Source: Candidatus Solincola jinzensis
GTDB lineage: Bacteria; Actinomycetota; Geothermincolia; Geothermincolales; RBG-13-55-18
Assembly (NCBI GenBank): GCA_015711875.1
Contig: JACVJG010000059.1
Location: forward strand, 1-10,370
Length of the DNA stretch: 10,370 nt
Direction: 5' to 3'
Below the pieces are notes generated by a model. That model was not told the origin of the DNA and made no database searches. It saw only the letters and a program-made list of their open reading frames with translations. The position numbers and the translations under genes are program-made. This document shows, one piece after another, positions 6,578-10,370 of this stretch. How positions within the stretch are numbered: the stretch's first letter is position 1; each line of letters begins with the position of its first letter.

Positions 6578-7788
6578 CCTGGACTCCCTCTTCGCCCTGT
6601 ATTCTCGCCTTTGAGGGCGGCCCTCTCCGGTCTTAATACCTCGGAATAGCACAGCGCCAGGTCGGCGGCGATACGCTCCCAGGAATACCTTGCCAGGCCA
6701 TCCGGCACGCAAGCGGGTCTTCGCTCCGTCTCCTCGAGCAATCGCGCCAGGTCGCCTGGATCATCGTGACGGTAAAGAAGCAAGGGCAGTTCCCTTGCGA
6801 TATCAAGGTGCGCCTTGATGTCGGAGGCCATCACCTGGACTCCGCATGCCGCATACTCGAGCACTTTCATGGGAAAGCTGCGCCGGAAGAAAAGGGTGTC
6901 CGGAAGATGGCATAAGCCGAAGTCAAAGGCAGCTATATAGCGCGGGACCGCGTCGTGTATCACCTGCCCTGTGAACATGACACGGTCCCGCAAGCCCAGT
7001 CTCGATGCCACTCCCTCCAGCCTCTCGCGGTCCTCGCCATCCCCCACGAATACCAGCCGGCAGTCCACTCCTTTTTCGCTCAACAACCTTACCGCCCGGA
7101 TGGCAAAGTCCAGTTCCCTTTCGCGGGAAAGCACCCCTACGTATCCCAGCACCTTGGCTTGCGCGGGAATGCGCAGCTTTTCCCTCATCTCTCCGCGCTC
7201 GTGGGCGCGGAACAAACCCGGATCGACACCGGAGGGAACCAGCCAGGACGGCTCCAGATCCCTTCCCAGTGCCCGGGAATAGAATTCCCTCAGCCCCGCG
7301 GTGATGAAGACGAACCCGTCGACAAACCTGCCCAGGAGCGTTTCGCCTGCATAGGCAGCTTTCCGGTATAGACTCCTGCCTCTGTTGAGATCCAGCCTGT
7401 CCATGCTCACCTCTATCCAGGGGCTCCGGATATCGTAGATGATCTTTACCTTGGGAGAGAACATGCGTTTGAACAGCACCGCCGCCTGCAAAGAGGAATT
7501 CGGGTACAGGCAGTGGATAACGTCGATGCCGGCTTCCCGATCCTCTTCCCTCAGCAGGCGAAGCAACTTGAGAGTATATTCCAGGTTGCCCCCCAGGGTA
7601 TAGGTATGGGCTCGAACGGTCTTGATGCGTTGCGGAGAAAGTCCCTCCAGGGCGGCTGGCGGTTCCTGCACCACCAGGCTCAGGTCGATCTCCTCGCGAC
7701 GCGCGAGGAAAACGGAGATGTTCCTGAGATAAGTCGAGAGGGCAAGGTGGTTTTCAAGGCTTACGTTCTGCGCAATAACGACTTTCAT
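6571..7788 (-). CDS. GT4 family glycosyltransferase with altered E-x7-E motif
   Basis: A 405-residue GT-B glycosyltransferase, the first gene after the 224-bp gap. The N-terminal domain includes DVIHCLYPNSS (89-99), IIYDIRSPW (117-125) and FVFITAGLREFY (159-170). The donor domain has YVGVLSRERELD (216-227), VFVGDGEDRERL (247-258) and SFPMKVLEYAACG (304-316). Here the second glutamate is kept (E311), but the position of the first glutamate is R303. Relatives of the type 'S-x-P-x-K-x-x-E-Y-x-A-x-G' often lack the first Glu and are still active GT4 enzymes. The start is ATG 7788, with only a weak purine-rich site (GGGATAAGA) before it. The last 20 residues are polar and probably disordered, and the stop overlaps the GT-C start, so the two are likely coupled. 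Sugar and acceptor are unknown. Confidence 0.92.
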   Translation of the reverse strand: MKVVIAQNVSLENHLALSTYLRNISVFLARREEIDLSLVVQEPPAALEGLSPQRIKTVRAHTYTLGGNLEYTLKLLRLLREEDREAGIDVIHCLYPNSSLQAAVLFKRMFSPKVKIIYDIRSPWIEVSMDRLDLNRGRSLYRKAAYAGETLLGRFVDGFVFITAGLREFYSRALGRDLEPSWLVPSGVDPGLFRAHERGEMREKLRIPAQAKVLGYVGVLSRERELDFAIRAVRLLSEKGVDCRLVFVGDGEDRERLEGVASRLGLRDRVMFTGQVIHDAVPRYIAAFDFGLCHLPDTLFFRRSFPMKVLEYAACGVQVMASDIKAHLDIARELPLLLYRHDDPGDLARLLEETERRPACVPDGLARYSWERIAADLALCYSEVLRPERAALKGENTGRRGSPGC

Positions 7789-8012
7789 GTCTTATCCCGC
7801 CCGATCGTTTGATAAGCGCGGGCTTAAAACCCGCTTCCATGCCTTTTCGCCTTTGCTCATCCCGAGGCCGTGCCGTTCCCTCAAGCCACGGCGACTCCCG
7901 CCCCTTTGCCCGTGAGCTCTTCAAGCTGCAACGCGAGACCTCTGCCCGGCCACACCTTGAAACCGATGCGGGGAGCATGGCAAGTCCTTACCACCATACC
8001 GACACATCCGCC
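7789..8012. other. Intergenic gap of 224 bp in the minus-strand gene run
   Basis: This is the only sizeable break between minus-strand genes. It is the natural place for a terminator of the 8013-10370 genes and a promoter for the GT4 at 7788. It holds a GC palindrome near 7815-7837 and an inverted pair GCCGTG/CACGGC at 7867-7892. No convincing -35/-10 pair was found by eye, and the short open frames here do not look like genes. Confidence 0.5.
7815..7837. repeat. GC-rich palindrome, possible dispersed repeat or terminator
   Basis: GCGGG and CCCGC arms surround CTTAAAA, with AAGC and CTT further out. On the minus strand the element reads AAGCGGGTTTTAAGCCCGC. It resembles the short 'GCGGGTTT-AA-CCCGC' palindromes scattered between genes in some bacterial genomes. 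It sits between the stop at 8013 and the start at 7788, so it could end transcription of the upstream genes, but no T run follows directly. Confidence 0.45.
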
Positions 8013-8495
8013 TCATGTCCGGTATCGCTTCCCTCCGGGCTTCCCTCCGGCAAGGGAGATTATCAAGGCAAGGATGGCGGCTAACAGGCCCCCTGATACC
8101 GACCCCATGGCGCTGAGCCTTGTTCCCGCGGTCGCCGAGCGGATTAGCAAGGCGGCGCTCGCGCCCGCAACCAACGCGGCTAGCACCTCGCGCCAGTAAG
8201 CAGAGCCTTCCCGCTCCAGGCGGGCCGGTGGGAAGAGCGGCCCCGCAAGAGCATAAATGAACCCGACGGGCACGATTATATATAGCAAGGCATCAGGGTC
8301 AAAAAACAGGTTGACGAACCCCGGCTGCGCCTTCTCCAGGATCATCAGCACCAGATAGGTCAGAAAAGCTGCCCAGAAGACTTCCCGCGCAACTGCCGCG
8401 ATAAAGCCAAGCGCCAAGCTCAAGACTTGCGGCCTATCCTGGCCGCGATGGTGGTTATCGTACGGTTTGAGCGAACCGTCACGGAGAGCTTCCAT
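8013..8495 (-). CDS. Small four-helix integral membrane protein, unknown function
   Basis: A 160-residue protein with a short polar N-terminus (EALRDGSLKPYDNHHRGQDR) and four predicted membrane helices at about 25-53, 70-88, 102-121 and 132-150, ending in a basic tail (GGKPGGKRYRT). I do not recognise the family. The frame is open to an ATG at 8591, but that would overlap the upstream gene by 82 bp and would add a Arg-rich stretch with no membrane character. ATG 8495, 14 bp after the upstream stop, is preferred. Close spacing to the 504-aa anchored protein suggests the two are co-transcribed and may form a complex. An 11-base direct repeat (CTTCCCTCCGG, at about 8029-8051) codes the GGKPGGK tail. 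No catalytic residues stand out, so a structural or scaffolding role is as likely as an enzymatic one. Confidence 0.75.
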   Translation of the reverse strand: MEALRDGSLKPYDNHHRGQDRPQVLSLALGFIAAVAREVFWAAFLTYLVLMILEKAQPGFVNLFFDPDALLYIIVPVGFIYALAGPLFPPARLEREGSAYWREVLAALVAGASAALLIRSATAGTRLSAMGSVSGGLLAAILALIISLAGGKPGGKRYRT

Positions 8496-8509
8496 CGCTT
8501 CACCACAGC

Positions 8510-10024
8510 TTATTTTTCCAATACCACGTCTATTCTTCCGATGGCGATTTCGCCATTCGCCTGTGAGAGGCCGGGCGAGAACAGGGAACACCTCAGCTTC
8601 TTCTCCTCGATTGCAAGCTCACTAAGGTCAAAGAAAAGCTCTCGCCTTTTCCAGGCCCCGTCGTCCTCGGGAAGAACATAATCAGCCACTATGTATTCGA
8701 TATCCGACATCAGCAGGCCTTCGTTATATTCCTCCACCTTGACCGGAAAGGGGTCAAAGAACGAGTCCGCCGAGAACGCGAAGAGGCTTCCTTTGGACAG
8801 CAGCACCACGTCTCCGCATTCCGTGTCGACCCTTTTTATACCGGGCGGCAATGACCAGCCGAAATGCTGCTCTATCTGGTCTATGGCGAGGTCGCCTCCG
8901 CCCTCAGCCCGAAGCGTCTGCAGCGCCTCGCCATGCATGGTATGGACCTTGAGTTCCTCGGCGTCGGTGAAAAGCGTCACCGGCCTTGAGGGGCCGAGCC
9001 CGTACAGCTCGTGATCGGCAAGGTAAACGCTGTCCGCGAAGACCACGTGGTCCTGCTCCGAATGGATGCCGTCGACGATCACGTCGAAGCCGCACACCAG
9101 GTCCACGCGATAGACCCCGCTGTCCAGGCCGTCCAGAAAGATGTCGCAGCGTTGCGGCACCGAGAGCGCGCCGCTTTCCATCTCGTCACCGTCATCGGGA
9201 TACTTTGCCCCCCACTTCAGCGACGTCCCCTTGTAAACGAGGACATCGAGGTCGTCGGGGCCCTCGCTCCAGTTCAACTCGTGCTTGACGAGGCTGAGTT
9301 CGATGCTGCCCTCCTCGACCAGTATATAGAACGAGTGCTGGCCCCTCAGCGATACGGGAAGGTCGATTCCACCCGCGCTCTCAGAGGGTAGTGTCCCGGG
9401 AACGGGTTGGGGCATGTCGAAGTAATAGGTCGCGATGCGAGGATAATCCTTTTCGTTTAACCCCGGCAGCGGAGGGTCGGCTAGGAAATCGCCGACGGAA
9501 TCGTAGTTCTCCGCCTTCTGAAAGAGGCTCAAGGGCCCTTCCGTGACCCGGTTCCATGCAAGGCCGTTAAGAACCCGGTTATGAACGGGTTTATAGATGA
9601 AAGGGCTGTCCTTGCTTCCGGAAACGCCGAGCAACAGCTCCTTGGGATCGCCGCGGTATTCTATCTCCACGCGCGCGGATCGCACTTTTTCGTACGGAAC
9701 GTCGAGGTTGAAGTTCACCCGGTCGGTTTCCATTATCATTTCCGGGATCTCGTAAACGGAGCCATCTTCGCCACTCCCCAGGCTGGTGCCCGGGACAAGC
9801 GGTGAAGGCAGGGCGTCCTTTTCTCCCTGCCGCAGATCTATGTGGTATTCCAGCCGGGCCCCCCAGGGGGCCAGGTTGAGAAAGATCAACGCCGCCAACA
9901 AGGCGGCGGCGGCCGTGATCGCCAGAACCCTCACCGCCTTTACGGCGTAGGCCTGAAAGGCCACTGCGCCGCCGACATCCCCCCGGTCTTTTTTCGCGCC
10001 AGAGTCGGTTCTTGGAACCCTCAC
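8510..10024 (-). CDS. Membrane-anchored protein with large extracytoplasmic domain, unknown function
   Basis: A 504-residue protein. A basic cytoplasmic N-terminus (1-30) is followed by one hydrophobic helix (about 31-52, rich in Ala and Leu) and then about 450 residues with no further helix. This is a type II anchor that places the rest outside the membrane; no signal peptidase or lipobox site is evident. The outer part alternates short beta-like strands with acidic loops. It contains a stretch RGQHSFYILVEEGSIELSLV, then LNWSEGPDDLDVLVYKG and PDDGDEM, which read like a jelly-roll or lectin-type beta-sandwich with possible calcium-binding Asp pairs (inference). I recognise no named domain. 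GTG 10024 follows AAGGA at good spacing. It lies 15 bp after the gene before it and 14 bp before the four-helix protein, so all three look co-transcribed. Possible roles are glycan binding, a surface-layer component, or a partner of a membrane glycosyltransferase. Confidence 0.8.
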   Translation of the reverse strand: MRVPRTDSGAKKDRGDVGGAVAFQAYAVKAVRVLAITAAAALLAALIFLNLAPWGARLEYHIDLRQGEKDALPSPLVPGTSLGSGEDGSVYEIPEMIMETDRVNFNLDVPYEKVRSARVEIEYRGDPKELLLGVSGSKDSPFIYKPVHNRVLNGLAWNRVTEGPLSLFQKAENYDSVGDFLADPPLPGLNEKDYPRIATYYFDMPQPVPGTLPSESAGGIDLPVSLRGQHSFYILVEEGSIELSLVKHELNWSEGPDDLDVLVYKGTSLKWGAKYPDDGDEMESGALSVPQRCDIFLDGLDSGVYRVDLVCGFDVIVDGIHSEQDHVVFADSVYLADHELYGLGPSRPVTLFTDAEELKVHTMHGEALQTLRAEGGGDLAIDQIEQHFGWSLPPGIKRVDTECGDVVLLSKGSLFAFSADSFFDPFPVKVEEYNEGLLMSDIEYIVADYVLPEDDGAWKRRELFFDLSELAIEEKKLRCSLFSPGLSQANGEIAIGRIDVVLEK

Positions 10025-10039
10025 CTTACCGTTCCTTTT

Positions 10040-10370
10040 TCAATCAGAGCTTTCCGAGCCGGCCTGGGTCGAAATCCTCAAGAGCCATACAGGTTCAATA
10101 TTATATACTCTCCGAGCGGGACGCTTCTCGAAGGTCTTGACCAGTGCTTCCTCGCTCGAGAAAAGCACTCTTTCCATCTCCATTCTCTGACCGTTTTTCA
10201 AGCACGGCAATTCCTTGCCCGACATCCCCGGCCTCCACAAGATGTAAACCGGCCGCTCCGGAAAACCGAGGTCGGCGAGCAGCCACGAAAAATCCTCGCT
10301 CCCCAGCATGGAGTTATCCATCAGCCACGCGTTTTCCACCCCATGGATGCACCGCAGGGGCGGGCCAAAG
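10040..10370 (-). CDS. C-terminal part of an unidentified protein, possibly a membrane glycosyltransferase (5' partial)
   Basis: The frame is open from the window edge to TGA at 10040, giving 109 residues of a longer protein. An internal GTG at 10339 could be a start, but the frame stays open upstream and no clear ribosome site precedes it. The visible part is soluble: LMDNSMLGSEDFSWLLADLGF, then strand-like VYILWRPG and VYNIEPVWLLRIS, with a polar end. An alpha/beta tail of this kind often follows the last helix of GT-C membrane glycosyltransferases, and the setting would fit that, but no defining motif is visible. The next gene starts 15 bp downstream, so this is probably the upstream member of the same operon as the 504-aa anchored protein. 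Confidence 0.6.
   Translation of the reverse strand, partial: FGPPLRCIHGVENAWLMDNSMLGSEDFSWLLADLGFPERPVYILWRPGMSGKELPCLKNGQRMEMERVLFSSEEALVKTFEKRPARRVYNIEPVWLLRISTQAGSESSD

Noticed and set aside
8462..8478. Inverted repeat ACGGTT/AACCGT near the start of the four-helix protein
   Set aside because: It lies inside the coding frame, after the start, with no further sign of a regulatory element; a chance short palindrome is likely.

Overview
The window is a chromosomal block of surface-polysaccharide or glycoconjugate assembly genes from a moderately GC-rich bacterium. The genes use ATG and GTG starts and all three stop codons, with ATGA overlaps between neighbours. The taxon cannot be fixed from sequence reading alone. 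The content (several glycosyltransferases, multi-membrane GT-C proteins, a DUF1616-like membrane protein, a flippase-like tail) would fit an uncultured actinobacterium, deltaproteobacterium or Chloroflexi-like lineage. No RNA gene, CRISPR array or transposase gene was seen.

Two gene sets converge. On the plus strand are the C-terminal tail of a membrane protein, probably a Wzx-type flippase (1-195), and a complete WbbL-type GT2 glycosyltransferase (283-1215). Everything else lies on the minus strand and is read from 10370 towards 1288. The order is: the tail of an unidentified protein (10370-10040); a membrane-anchored protein of 504 aa with a large outside domain (10024-8510); a small four-helix membrane protein (8495-8013); a 224-bp gap with a strong GC palindrome; a GT4 glycosyltransferase (7788-6571); an STT3/PMT-like GT-C membrane protein (6577-5069); a second GT4 (5051-3909); a short DUF1616-like membrane protein (3912-3562); a third GT4 (3565-2405); and a decayed methyltransferase gene with a C-terminal Trm112-like zinc ribbon (2325-1288).

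The likely joint role is this. Cytoplasmic GT2 and GT4 enzymes build a lipid-linked oligosaccharide. The flippase moves it across the membrane. The GT-C enzyme adds lipid-phosphate-linked sugars or transfers the glycan outside. The anchored 504-aa protein and its small membrane partner may act on or bind the exported product. No obvious Wzy polymerase, chain-length regulator or nucleotide-sugar synthesis gene is present, so the window is the middle of a larger locus.

The most unusual items are the methyltransferase pseudogene, which carries two in-frame stops and two compensating homopolymer frameshifts among intact neighbours, and the unrecognised three-gene membrane/ectodomain module at 10370-8013.
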